Below are positions 1-8,951 of a stretch of 33,275 nucleotides of DNA, piece by piece; positions within the stretch are counted from its first letter, which is position 1, and each line of letters starts with the position of its first letter. The stretch covers positions 1-33,275 of the forward strand of contig UNSK01000021.1 of the NCBI GenBank assembly GCA_900552525.1, written 5' to 3'. A model generated the notes under the pieces. The model was not told the origin of the DNA, did not search any database, and saw nothing but the letters and a program-made list of their open reading frames with translations. This stretch comes from Candidatus Gastranaerophilales bacterium. GTDB taxonomy: Bacteria; Cyanobacteriota; Vampirovibrionia; Gastranaerophilales; Gastranaerophilaceae. A program made the position numbers and the translations under genes.

Positions 1-161
1 ATTTAATATCATTCCGTTCAACAATGCGAGATGCCGATATAGCAGAGGAGTCCTCAAATTACATCCGTTACCAGATCTTACAACAGGCATCTGCCACCCT
101 TTTAGCATCATCCAGAAACCTTAAAGCACAAAATGTTATCGGACTGCTTAATAGTGTGTAA
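1..161 (+). CDS. flagellin, C-terminal end (partial)
   Basis: Reading from base 3 gives 52 codons and a TAA at 159-161. The translation contains RDADIAEESSNY followed by QILQQASATLLASSRN, which is the classic C-terminal D0 helix of bacterial flagellin, the segment that packs in the filament core and is needed for export and polymerisation. The N-terminal and central parts lie left of the window. No convincing intrinsic terminator follows. Instead the stop codon runs straight into the upstream element of the next gene's FliA-type promoter. Identification is secure from the C-terminal motif; which paralogue it is cannot be told. Confidence 0.93.
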   Translation, partial: LISFRSTMRDADIAEESSNYIRYQILQQASATLLASSRNLKAQNVIGLLNSV

Positions 162-217
162 AGATTTGTAACAAATTGTTCTCAAACCCTAAAGTTTTCT
201 GCTAATTTAGCCGTAAT
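157..217 (+). promoter_or_regulatory. FliA (sigma-28)-type promoter with conserved upstream element
   Basis: A TAAAGTTT box (190-197) and a GCCGTAAT box (210-217) are separated by 12 bases. They closely match the flagellar sigma-28 consensus (TAAAGTTT and GCCGATAA), with one extra spacer base. Upstream lie TGTAAAG (157-163) and TTGTAACAA (166-174), which is 12 bases before a CCC that abuts the -35 box. The same four elements at the same spacing precede the minus-strand gene at 17205-18869. The predicted start site is near 224, giving a leader of about 36 nt to the ATG at 260. Confidence 0.8.
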
Positions 218-259
218 ACATGGTAAACAAGGGAAATTTATAAAGGAAAGCGGAACACA

Positions 260-1750
260 ATGGGAATGGCAGCATCACAAGTTAGACTATTGCAGCTGAC
301 TAGCCGAAAAAATACAATCGGTTATCAGTTACAAAACTTGTCTTTGCAAAAAACCGCTTTATCCAGAGATATGCAGAGGGTTACAAGAAATTATCAAGAG
401 GCGTTGAATACAAAGACTTTGAAATGGTCTAACAATGCCGGTGTATCGTATGTTGATTTGAGTTACGCAAACCTGATGAGGCCGGGTAGTGCAAACAAAA
501 ATAATCCTTATTTGATTACAAATGGTGACGGTAAGGTTGTTTTAGACAGCAAATATCAGCAATATGCTGAAATGATTTCTCCTGACGGTAAAGCCGGCGG
601 TGATTGGGAAAGCAATAGAACTCAAATTCTTGCTTCACTTACAGGTATCTCTTCAGAAAAAATTGATGCAGCTTTTGCTTCCAATGCTGCATTAGACGCT
701 GCTGCTGAAAAAGTTAATTCTTTGCAAGAAGAAGGAGATAAACTTAAGGAACCGGTAAATAATGATACAGCAGTACAGTTCTTTAAACGAGCTGGAAATG
801 TTACGGTGAATACTATTCCTTATAATATCGGAAGTTTATATAATTCTGCAAGTACCTGGACAAATTTGGGCAATGCTTCAACTGCAAGCAGTACTTTAAC
901 AAATATATTAAACGGCATTGCAAACAATATGAAAAATTATCTTACAGATGAAGATTATGCTAACTTTACAGAAGCCTGTAAGAATTATATGGATGATAAC
1001 GGGCATTATTTTGGTGGAACTAGTGAGGCTGATAGACAAGGACTTGAAAGTGGTATTGCGGGAATTAAAAAAGATGGGGACAACTATACTGTCAACATGA
1101 AAATTATCCTTGATACTATACTTGGTTCATATGAAAGTGCTTCTGTTGTAGATGGTCAGGATAGTTATGGCGATACCAGCATGGGGACAAGAGTTTACTA
1201 CACCAGAGATAAGAATAGCGTTGAATGGCAGAATTGGAAAGCTTCCCATGACGCATGGCAGGCTGAGTATGATGCAGCTGTAGAAGAGTATAACGCAGCT
1301 GTTGATAGTGATAATCAGGCTCTCACATCAGAAGAAGAAAGTAATATTAATTTCTATGAAAAATTGTTTACAGCAATTGCTGAAAAAGGATGGGTAGCAA
1401 ATTCTCAGATTGAAGACAATGATTACCTTAACAATATGTTGCAAAACAATCAATACTATATTACTACAATGGAAGAACAGACTGACAGCGATGGAAAATC
1501 TTATTTTGAATACAGTCAGGATATTGCTTCAAACTTCGAAAATGTTTTCTCTGTAAATGATACTGACGCGCAGAATGAAGCTTTGATAAATTATGAATAC
1601 GAAAAGAGCGTCATTAACGAAAAAGAAACCAGAATTGATACAAGAATGCAAAATCTTGAAACAGAGCAGTCTGCAATTAATGAAATGATAAAAGGTATTG
1701 AAACTGTAAGAAACGATAACACAGAAAGAACATTCGGTATATTCGCATAG
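260..1750 (+). CDS. unknown protein of the flagellar regulon, 496 aa, probably exported
   Basis: I do not recognise a characterised domain. The N-terminus (MGMAASQVRLLQLTSRKNT, then a heptad-like stretch to about residue 55) is an amphipathic helix reminiscent of terminal helices of axial flagellar proteins and has no Sec signal peptide. The middle is Asn/Ser/Gly-rich and the last 60 residues are again charged and helical. Long helices at both ends with a variable middle is how flagellin-type exported proteins are built, but no homology is claimed. AAGGAAAG lies 8 bases before the ATG; an internal ATG at 266 is possible. The gene follows flagellin and carries its own FliA-type promoter, so co-expression with late flagellar genes is the best clue. 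I recall similar N-termini in paralogous Gastranaerophilales proteins. Confidence 0.85.
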   Translation: MGMAASQVRLLQLTSRKNTIGYQLQNLSLQKTALSRDMQRVTRNYQEALNTKTLKWSNNAGVSYVDLSYANLMRPGSANKNNPYLITNGDGKVVLDSKYQQYAEMISPDGKAGGDWESNRTQILASLTGISSEKIDAAFASNAALDAAAEKVNSLQEEGDKLKEPVNNDTAVQFFKRAGNVTVNTIPYNIGSLYNSASTWTNLGNASTASSTLTNILNGIANNMKNYLTDEDYANFTEACKNYMDDNGHYFGGTSEADRQGLESGIAGIKKDGDNYTVNMKIILDTILGSYESASVVDGQDSYGDTSMGTRVYYTRDKNSVEWQNWKASHDAWQAEYDAAVEEYNAAVDSDNQALTSEEESNINFYEKLFTAIAEKGWVANSQIEDNDYLNNMLQNNQYYITTMEEQTDSDGKSYFEYSQDIASNFENVFSVNDTDAQNEALINYEYEKSVINEKETRIDTRMQNLETEQSAINEMIKGIETVRNDNTERTFGIFA

Positions 1751-1761
1751 CAGTATGTTTA

Positions 1762-1770
1762 TGGTATGAT
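1762..1770 (+). promoter_or_regulatory. possible extended -10 promoter of ffh
   Basis: TGGTATGAT fits an extended -10 (TGnTATnAT). Transcription would start near 1777 and leave room for the AAGGG ribosome site before the ATG at 1802. No -35 match is obvious. Confidence 0.35.
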
Positions 1771-1801
1771 TTCTTTGTATTTTTGTATAAAGGGATTGTA
1801 G

Positions 1802-3175
1802 ATGTTTGATTCGTTATCTGATAAATTACAGGACATTATTGCGAAAACAGCAGGGCAGAAAGAGCTTACGCAGGATAATATGCAGGAAGCCTTGAGAGAA
1901 ATAAGACGCGCTCTGCTTGAAGCTGATGTGAATCTTAGAGTTGTAAAAGCTTTTATCTCTAATATTAAAGACAAAGCAGAAGGTGAAAACGTTCTGCAGG
2001 GAGTAAATCCGTCGCAGCAGCTTGTAAAAATAGTGCATGATGAATTAATTGAACTTCTTGGCAAGGAAGTTTCTCCGCTTGATTATTCAGGCCGTCCAAA
2101 TTTAATCATGATGCTGGGGCTTCAAGGAAGCGGTAAAACAACATCTTCTGCAAAATTAGCAGTAAAACTTAAAAAAGAAAACAGAAATCCTTTGATGGTT
2201 GCCTGTGACGTCTACAGGCCTGCTGCCATTACACAGCTTACAGCTCTGGGCGAACAAATAGGCGTTGAAGTGTATTCAGAAGATTCAAAGGATGTTCAGG
2301 CAATAATTCAAAATGCTATAAATTATGCGAATGAAAACGGGTTTAATACGCTTATTCTTGATACTGCCGGACGTTTACAGATTGATACTGAGATGATGGC
2401 AGAACTGCTGCTTATTGATAGAATTTTCCATCCTGCAGAAAAACTGCTTGTAGTGGATTCAATGACAGGGCAGGAGGCAGTAAATGTTGCTGAGAATTTT
2501 GATGCACAACTCGGAGTAACAGGACTTGTTTTGACAAAGCTGGATGGAGATTCAAGAGGTGGTGCTGCACTGAGCGTTGTTTACTGCACTCATAAACCTA
2601 TTAAGTTAACAGGTACAGGTGAAAAACTCAATGCGCTTGAGGATTTTTATCCTGAAAGAATGGCTACAAGAATTTTAGGTATGGGAGATATTGTTTCTCT
2701 TGTTGAACGAGCTCAAGAAGTTTTTGATGAAAAAACAGCAAAAGAAATGGAAAAGAAAATGGCAAAGGCTGAATTTTCTTTCAATGATTTCTTGAAAATG
2801 CAGTCGCAAATGAAAATGTTTGGCTCAATGGATCAGCTTCTTGGTATGATACCGGGTCTTAAGATGTCAAAGGATGACAGACAGAAGATTTCGCATGAAG
2901 GTGAAAAACAGTTCAAAAGAATTGAAGTATTCATTCAGAGTATGACTCCGGAAGAAAGAGAACACCCTGAGTTAATGAATTCTTCCAGAAAAAAACGTAT
3001 TTCACAAGGTTCCGGTATTCCTTTGCACGAACTAAATATTTTTATAAACCAGTTTGAGCAGATGCGTAAAATGATGAAAGGATTTTCCGATGTCAAAAAG
3101 GTTATAGGAGGAAATCCTAACAAAGCTAAGCTTACAGCTCACCAGATGATGAAAAATATGAGAAGATTCAGATGA
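1802..3175 (+). CDS. ffh: signal recognition particle GTPase Ffh
   Basis: Protein component of the signal recognition particle. It binds signal sequences on ribosomes and delivers nascent membrane proteins to FtsY. At 457 aa it has the normal length. The N domain covers about residues 1-95. The G domain shows the P-loop GLQGSGKTT (106-114), DTAGR (187-191) and TKLDGDSRGG (245-254). The Met-rich M domain runs from about 295, with MIPGLK and repeated QMKM/MMK motifs for signal-peptide and SRP RNA binding. AAGGG lies 8 bases before the ATG. The last four bases overlap the start of pth (ATGA), so the two are translationally coupled. No SRP RNA gene was recognised in this window. Confidence 0.97.
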   Translation: MFDSLSDKLQDIIAKTAGQKELTQDNMQEALREIRRALLEADVNLRVVKAFISNIKDKAEGENVLQGVNPSQQLVKIVHDELIELLGKEVSPLDYSGRPNLIMMLGLQGSGKTTSSAKLAVKLKKENRNPLMVACDVYRPAAITQLTALGEQIGVEVYSEDSKDVQAIIQNAINYANENGFNTLILDTAGRLQIDTEMMAELLLIDRIFHPAEKLLVVDSMTGQEAVNVAENFDAQLGVTGLVLTKLDGDSRGGAALSVVYCTHKPIKLTGTGEKLNALEDFYPERMATRILGMGDIVSLVERAQEVFDEKTAKEMEKKMAKAEFSFNDFLKMQSQMKMFGSMDQLLGMIPGLKMSKDDRQKISHEGEKQFKRIEVFIQSMTPEEREHPELMNSSRKKRISQGSGIPLHELNIFINQFEQMRKMMKGFSDVKKVIGGNPNKAKLTAHQMMKNMRRFR

Positions 3176-3729
3176 AATTAGTAGCAGGACTTGGCAATAT
3201 CGGAGATAAATACATGTTTACAAGGCATAATGCAGGGTTTATGCTTGTTGACAGTATTGCACTTAATTCTAATTTGAATTTTAGAGAGAACTCCAGATTA
3301 AAATGCATTATGACTAATCTCCGAACTCCATATGAGGACTATTTGCTTATAAAACCAACTACATATATGAACCTGTCGGGTGAGGCGGTTAGAGCAGTAA
3401 TGGATTATTATAAAATAGCGATAGAAGATATTCTGATTGTGTATGATGATTTGTCATTAGAATTAGGACGAATTCGATTTAGGGCAAATGGTTCAGATGG
3501 CGGTCATAACGGTATAAAATCTGTAATTCAGCATCTTGGTACAAAAGATGTTGCAAGGCTTAAAATCGGTATTGGGCCTCAGCCTAATATTCCTTCTGAA
3601 GTTTTTGTTCTCCAAAATTTTTCAAAAGAAGAACTTGATAATTTAAAGGGTGCACTTACGAAAGCTAAAGAAGGGATAGGATATTATTTTAAAGAGGGTA
3701 TGGCTGCTGCGCAGAATAAATATAATTAG
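3172..3729 (+). CDS. pth: peptidyl-tRNA hydrolase
   Basis: Cleaves peptidyl-tRNAs released by ribosome drop-off and recycles the tRNA. The 185-aa protein matches family length. Visible hallmarks are GLGNIGDKY with Asn9, the catalytic His19 in TRHNAGF, KPTTYMNLSG, the DDLSLELGRIR block with its catalytic-region Asp, and GSDGGHNGIKS. Its ATG overlaps the ffh stop by four bases, so it is likely translated by re-initiation. The TPR gene follows after 16 bases. Confidence 0.97.
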   Translation: MKLVAGLGNIGDKYMFTRHNAGFMLVDSIALNSNLNFRENSRLKCIMTNLRTPYEDYLLIKPTTYMNLSGEAVRAVMDYYKIAIEDILIVYDDLSLELGRIRFRANGSDGGHNGIKSVIQHLGTKDVARLKIGIGPQPNIPSEVFVLQNFSKEELDNLKGALTKAKEGIGYYFKEGMAAAQNKYN

Positions 3730-3745
3730 GTGCAAGGAGGGTTAG

Positions 3746-5032
3746 ATGAATTTAGCAGAACAATTGGAGCAGGATGAAAAATACGAAGAAGCTTATGCCG
3801 AGTATAAAAAACAGATGGTGCAAAAGCCGGCTGATGTTGAACTTTTAACGAAACTGGGCCATCTTGCATTAATTCTGGAAAAAAAGGAAGACGCTAAAAT
3901 TTATTATGCAAAGATTTTAGAAATTGACCCGCCTAATATACTGGCCCATGAGCAATTAATTGATATTTTTATGCATGAGGATAGATTTAAATATTATCTG
4001 CTCAGAGGAAACCTGCGTGCACTCCAGCAGCAGATGAGTCATGCAAAAAGTGATTTTAAAAAGGCTATTGACCACGCAAAAGACCCTCAGGAAGCTCTGC
4101 CGGCACGTTATTTATATGCAGGACTTTGTGAAGGACAGGGTCGGTTAAATGAAGCTATTGATGAATACTTAAGAATATCTGATTATGATGAGAAAAATCC
4201 TGTCGTATTTTTAAAGCTTGCCGAACTGTATGAAAAAACAGAAGGCCTTGTTGCTGCTATACAGACTCTGGAAAGGGGCAGAAGAGATAGAGGTTTTAAA
4301 GATTTTGAGGAAATTCTTGCAGGATATTATATAAGAAATTCTCAGCCGGAAAAAGCGTATGAACTTGCACAAAGCGAGCTTACAAAGGCAAGAGCCCTGT
4401 TTGATATGGGCAGAAATGACGCCGGTTATGAAATACTGATGGGAGTAAAAGATAAATATTCTAAGGAAAAGATTTTCCACTCATTGCTGGCACAGTATTA
4501 TTTTCAGAAAGATATGTTTGAGGAAGCATTCAAGGAAATTGACGAGTATGAAAAAATTGATTCTAAATCTCCGTTAATCTATCAAATGCGGGCCTTAATT
4601 TACGAAAAGCAAGGTGATGCTTTTAATGAACATATTAACTGGGGCAAATATAACGTTATGAGAGGCGAAAAAGATGTTGCTTTAAATGAGTATCTTACAG
4701 CCTACCGGTTTAATGATAAAGATGTTGACTTAATTGAAACGATTGCGGCGCTTCTTGAGGCAGAGGGAGATAAGACAAAGGCAAGTGAATTTTATGAAAG
4801 ACTTGCAGATGTTGATCCTAAGAATAGACTTGCTCTTGAGAAAATTGCAGAGTTTAGAGAATCAATCGGCGATAATTATGGTGCAATTGAGTATATGGAA
4901 CGATTGAAAGAAATTGATCCGAGAAATCAGTTTTTACAAGATAATTATGAAAAAATAAAAAGTAGTGCAGAAAATGGCACCGGATTCTTGCAGTTCTTGA
5001 AGAAAATTTTTGGCAATAAGATGAGTGTATAA
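3746..5032 (+). CDS. tetratricopeptide-repeat protein, 428 aa
   Basis: The protein is almost entirely helical TPR-like repeats from residue 1 to about 405, with recurring patterns such as A.IYYAKILEIDPPN, EAIDEYLRISDYDEKNP, ASEFYERLADVDPKN and AIEYMERLKEIDPRN. TPR solenoids are protein-binding scaffolds. There is no signal peptide or membrane segment, so it is probably cytoplasmic. The C-terminal 20 residues form a short basic/hydrophobic tail (GFLQFLKKIFGNK) that could touch a membrane or a partner. A strong AAGGAGG lies 5 bases before the ATG. It sits between pth and a U32 peptidase whose ATG directly follows its TAA. The partner is unknown. Confidence 0.9.
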   Translation: MNLAEQLEQDEKYEEAYAEYKKQMVQKPADVELLTKLGHLALILEKKEDAKIYYAKILEIDPPNILAHEQLIDIFMHEDRFKYYLLRGNLRALQQQMSHAKSDFKKAIDHAKDPQEALPARYLYAGLCEGQGRLNEAIDEYLRISDYDEKNPVVFLKLAELYEKTEGLVAAIQTLERGRRDRGFKDFEEILAGYYIRNSQPEKAYELAQSELTKARALFDMGRNDAGYEILMGVKDKYSKEKIFHSLLAQYYFQKDMFEEAFKEIDEYEKIDSKSPLIYQMRALIYEKQGDAFNEHINWGKYNVMRGEKDVALNEYLTAYRFNDKDVDLIETIAALLEAEGDKTKASEFYERLADVDPKNRLALEKIAEFRESIGDNYGAIEYMERLKEIDPRNQFLQDNYEKIKSSAENGTGFLQFLKKIFGNKMSV

Positions 5033-6775
5033 ATGAAAACAGAGCTTCTTTCACCAGCTAAAGATAAAAAAACGGCATTTGCTGCAATAGATTGCGGTGC
5101 TGATGCCGTTTATATGGGTGCGGCAGCATTCGGTGCCAGAAAAAATGCCCCCAATTCTCTGGATGATATAAGAGATGTTGTTAATTATGCACATAAATTT
5201 CGGGTAAAGGTTTTTATTACTCTCAATACGATATTAACAGATAGTGAGCTTGATGAAGCTGTAACCCTTGCAGGAGAACTGGATAAAATAGGCGTTGATG
5301 CTCTTATTGTTCAGGATATGGGGCTTTTAGAGAAAATTAAGACCATAGGTATACCGGTGCATATAAGCACACAAGCTGATAACAGGGATTTAGAAAAAGT
5401 TTCATTTTTTAATAATTTAGGGGCGGCAAGGGTTGTTCTTGCACGTGAACTTTCGCTCAAGCAGATTAAAGAAATTCATGATGCCAATCCTAAATTAGAG
5501 CTGGAAGCATTTGTGCATGGTGCGTTGTGTGTATCCTACAGCGGTCAGTGCTATTTGAGCCAGTATATAGGCGGCCGTTCTGCAAATAGAGGGGAATGTG
5601 CCCAGCCATGCCGGAAAAAATATTCGGTAGAAACTGTAGACGGAAAAATTATTGCCAAAGATATTTATGCTTTATGCCTCAAGGATTTTAACGCATCAAA
5701 CCGGCTTAAGGATATGATAGATGCCGGTGTTTATTCTTTTAAGATTGAAGGACGGCTCAAAGATTCTAATTATGTAAAAAATATAACTGCATATTACCGG
5801 CATGAGCTGGATAAATATTCTCAGAAAAGTTCTTCCGGAAGAAGTATTTATCCATTTAAACCTAATCCAGAGAAAAGTTTTAACCGCGGTTTTACTGATT
5901 ATTTTCTTGAAAAACGCAAAGACTGTTTCAGCCTCAACTCTCCAAAATCCCGTGGTGAGTATATAGGAGTTAGCTCTGAGGTTAAAAATGGCTTTATTAA
6001 AATATGTACAGACAAAACAATACATCCGCAAGATGGTCTGACTGACGGTATTGACGGATTTTTAGTAAATAAAATTGAAAATAATTATGTTTATCCCAAC
6101 AGACCGGTAAAATTTAAAGCAGGAGATATAATTTATAGAAATGTTGATGTTGAATTTGAAAAACAGGTCGCTCAAAAGGTAAAAAGACAAATAGGCGTTA
6201 ATATAAATATTACAGATGTGCTTACTCTTGTAGATGAAGATGGAATTAAGGTTTCAATACCGATTACTGGAGGTGAAGCTGCAAAAAATCCAGAAAAGAT
6301 GAAAGAAACCTTTGTAAAACAATTTTCTAAAACAGGGGAAAGCGATTTTTATATCGAAGATATAAAAATCGCCTCTGAATTGCCTTTCATGCCTGTAAGC
6401 CGGATAAATGAACTTAGGCGTTCTGCTTTTGATAAACTTATGCAGAAAAGACTTGAGGAGTATAAGCGCGAGGAACATAAGAACCTTGCCTATTGTCCTT
6501 ATTATAAGTCACAAATAGATTATCGCGGAAACGTACATAATTTGTCTGCAAAAGATTTTTATAAAAAATGCGGTGCAGAGGTTTGTGAAATGTCACTAGA
6601 AACAGAGCTCCCTGAACATCCGGTAGAGCTAATGCGTACAAAGCATTGCATAAAATATGCTCTGGGCATGTGCAAATCTCCTGAAAAACTTGTTTTGAGA
6701 GATGAATACGGCAAGGTTTATCCGCTAAAGTTTGACTGCAAGAAATGTGAAATGTCTGTTCTCAATAACCTATGA
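5033..6775 (+). CDS. U32 family peptidase / RlhA-like rRNA hydroxylation protein
   Basis: The U32 signature is clear at residues 158-176 (EAFVHGALCVSYSGQCYLS). It is followed by cysteines in GECAQPCRKKY and a second group near the C-terminus (HCIKYALGMC, FDCKKCEM). U32 proteins such as RlhA, TrhP and UbiU/V are now known to use four Cys for an Fe-S cluster in RNA or quinone hydroxylation rather than proteolysis. The N-terminal TIM-barrel start (TELLSPAKDKKTAFAAIDCG) plus a long C-terminal extension looks most like RlhA, which modifies 23S rRNA. At 580 aa it is shorter than E. coli RlhA. It is last in the ffh-pth-TPR operon and overlaps the convergent gene by six bases. The exact substrate is not shown by sequence. 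Confidence 0.88.
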   Translation: MKTELLSPAKDKKTAFAAIDCGADAVYMGAAAFGARKNAPNSLDDIRDVVNYAHKFRVKVFITLNTILTDSELDEAVTLAGELDKIGVDALIVQDMGLLEKIKTIGIPVHISTQADNRDLEKVSFFNNLGAARVVLARELSLKQIKEIHDANPKLELEAFVHGALCVSYSGQCYLSQYIGGRSANRGECAQPCRKKYSVETVDGKIIAKDIYALCLKDFNASNRLKDMIDAGVYSFKIEGRLKDSNYVKNITAYYRHELDKYSQKSSSGRSIYPFKPNPEKSFNRGFTDYFLEKRKDCFSLNSPKSRGEYIGVSSEVKNGFIKICTDKTIHPQDGLTDGIDGFLVNKIENNYVYPNRPVKFKAGDIIYRNVDVEFEKQVAQKVKRQIGVNINITDVLTLVDEDGIKVSIPITGGEAAKNPEKMKETFVKQFSKTGESDFYIEDIKIASELPFMPVSRINELRRSAFDKLMQKRLEEYKREEHKNLAYCPYYKSQIDYRGNVHNLSAKDFYKKCGAEVCEMSLETELPEHPVELMRTKHCIKYALGMCKSPEKLVLRDEYGKVYPLKFDCKKCEMSVLNNL

Positions 6776-8824
6776 TGGATTCTCAGACTGCGCTGCAGCT
6801 TGTTTCTTTAACGCTTCCCATTCTTCAGGTTTTTCTATTGCTTCTATGTGTTTAAGAGCATTTTCTAAATCTTTCTTATCGCTCTCAAGCTGTTTTAGGT
6901 ATTCTTCAGTTTGTTCCGGTGTTAATTGGGTTAAATCTACTCCAAACATTGGTATTGAATATTCTCTGTTCCATTGAGCCATGCTTAGCGGAACGGCTGA
7001 AGCTGGAGATGTTAATGTAATTCCCAATAATTCTTTGTATTTCCCAGGGTTGTTTCCGCCTATTGCAAGCTGAAAATCATTCTTTTTCCAGGTTGAAGGT
7101 TTGAACATTGATTTGAATTTTATAGATGAACATACTGATAATTCGTTTTCAAACCCTGCTTTTGCGGTTTTCATACCATCCAGTGAACGTCTTAGAGCAT
7201 TAAGTTTTCTCGGGCTTGTTGTGCTTGAAATTTTAGCTTCTGTTTCTGCTATTTTTGTTTCCAAATCAGCAATTCTATTTGATAGTGTTTCAATTCCTGT
7301 CTTTAATTTTTCAGGGGTATTGTACTTGTTTCTTATATTAGCCTGAGTGTAATCATTTAATTCGCTTCTGTGGGCATCAGGTTTTCTTGCATAAGTTCTC
7401 ATAGTGCTTTCTTTTGATTGAATTAAATTATTAAGGTCTTTATTATACTGTTTCTGTATTGCTTCCATTTCGCTCTTGAATGCGTCAAAACGTTTCTGAG
7501 CAATAGCATGACCGTTTATATCATATCCGCCGGAAGAATTTTGTGTGTAAGAAGACAACTGATCTGTATTCTTTGTGCTGGAATTTGTAGTTTTTAAATT
7601 ATCAAATTCAGCTTTGGTTTTTATTCCGGACATAGAGCGCAGCTCTGTTAAGTTACTTTCAAGCATGGTTTTTTGTTCTTGTAATAAAGCTTTTTTAGCA
7701 GCATTGGTTTCTGTGCTTATTTTAGTATTAAGCTCTGTAATTTTATTATTTAGAGATGTTTCCATTTCCTGATACTGTTTCTTGTATCTGGTTTCCCAGT
7801 TATTAATATTATTCCATGCTGATGAAACTTTGCTTCCATATGCTTTACGGAAGCCGGCCAATCCTCCGCCTTTTGCTGCAATGAGAGCTTTATCTGCCTG
7901 CATAGCTTTACCAGTTGCCCTCAGAGCATTAACTGTCATGTCCCTGCTGAATTGTGAAGTAGTTTCAACAACTTTACCCCAGGCTCCGGTTCTTGGCTTC
8001 GCGAGTGTTGCAATTCTTGAAGTAGTGGAAGCTCCGGATGCTTTAGCCGCAGTGCTGAAAGATTTCCCCAGTCCCCTCATACCTGCTGCTGATGAGAGTC
8101 CTACCAGTGCTCCGGCACAGATTTCTTGACGAGCCTGTTCTTCCTCTTCTGCAGTTCTTGCTTTATTAAGTTTAGAAACCCCTTTTGCAACACCGACAAC
8201 GCCGCTTCCAACGCCGTATGCTAACAGACCATAGCCTATTGCAGGTCCTACAACCGGTATAAATGTTGCACCGACTGCTGCTGCCGTTATTGCTATATTT
8301 TTAATACATTTTTTGAAGCTCCATTTGCCGTTTTCGTCATATCCGATGAAGCTTTTTCCCATGTTTTTCAATGTTTCGCCTGCACTTGCAGCCCAGCTTC
8401 CAAGTTTACCTAAAAAACTTTTCTCTTTTGCTTTTTTTGAAGCTTCTTTATCAATACTGCCATCAGCTTTTAGTTTTGGTCCTTCTAAAACAGCATTTTC
8501 TACAACAGTACTTCCATCTGTTTTTTTACCTTTTTTAATAGCATTAATTGTTTTATTTTGAGCATCAATTAATTCTTTTGTTTTTTCGATTTCTTTTGAC
8601 TTTTCAGTTAAGAAAGCTCTGCTACTGCTATATTTTGCAAGTTCAGCTTCTTCCTTTTGCTTATATGCTTCATAGGAGTCTGTATTTGATGAAGAACCGG
8701 AGGAATAAGAAAACGGCATCATAGGAAATCCGAATGAAGAAAAGTTACCTGCCTGCATAAAGCCGGTATTTGAAAAATTTCTCCAGTCCCAGAGTGGCAG
8801 TTGTCCGTTAATTGTTCCAGACAT
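6770..8824 (-). CDS. large unknown protein with Ala/Gly-rich hydrophobic core and coiled coils, 684 aa
   Basis: No known domain recognised. Residues 1-50 are aromatic and Gly/Ser-rich without a Sec signal. A Lys/Glu-rich helix spans about 50-100. A hydrophobic Ala/Gly/Val stretch lies at about 175-214 (IAITAAAVGATFIPVVGPAI and following), and long coiled-coil-like segments lie around 340-400 and 520-580. One hydrophobic hairpin between coiled coils is the layout of type III translocators and pore-forming toxins, but this is only an analogy. AGGAG lies 7 bases before the ATG. Upstream, minus-strand TGTAAAGATTTGT (8907-8895) is identical to 13 bases in the leader of the gene at 260, but no FliA -10 box is present. 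It converges on the U32 gene with a six-base overlap. Confidence 0.85.
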   Translation of the reverse strand: MSGTINGQLPLWDWRNFSNTGFMQAGNFSSFGFPMMPFSYSSGSSSNTDSYEAYKQKEEAELAKYSSSRAFLTEKSKEIEKTKELIDAQNKTINAIKKGKKTDGSTVVENAVLEGPKLKADGSIDKEASKKAKEKSFLGKLGSWAASAGETLKNMGKSFIGYDENGKWSFKKCIKNIAITAAAVGATFIPVVGPAIGYGLLAYGVGSGVVGVAKGVSKLNKARTAEEEEQARQEICAGALVGLSSAAGMRGLGKSFSTAAKASGASTTSRIATLAKPRTGAWGKVVETTSQFSRDMTVNALRATGKAMQADKALIAAKGGGLAGFRKAYGSKVSSAWNNINNWETRYKKQYQEMETSLNNKITELNTKISTETNAAKKALLQEQKTMLESNLTELRSMSGIKTKAEFDNLKTTNSSTKNTDQLSSYTQNSSGGYDINGHAIAQKRFDAFKSEMEAIQKQYNKDLNNLIQSKESTMRTYARKPDAHRSELNDYTQANIRNKYNTPEKLKTGIETLSNRIADLETKIAETEAKISSTTSPRKLNALRRSLDGMKTAKAGFENELSVCSSIKFKSMFKPSTWKKNDFQLAIGGNNPGKYKELLGITLTSPASAVPLSMAQWNREYSIPMFGVDLTQLTPEQTEEYLKQLESDKKDLENALKHIEAIEKPEEWEALKKQAAAQSENPS

Positions 8825-8936
8825 ATAAAACTCCTATAGTAATATCCCTTATTTATATAAAAATTTATATTAAACAAAAATTGTCTTTTTTTTAACAAAT
8901 CTTTACAAAAAATATCAGCCACCATTCCTATCTTTT

Positions 8937-8945
8937 TGTTATAAT
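8937..8945 (+). promoter_or_regulatory. extended -10 promoter of era, implying a leaderless mRNA
   Basis: TGTTATAAT (TGn plus a perfect TATAAT at 8940-8945) ends six bases before the era ATG at 8952, so transcription should start at or within a base or two of the initiation codon. No Shine-Dalgarno fits between them and no -35 consensus is seen. Confidence 0.65.
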
Positions 8946-8951
8946 CAATAT

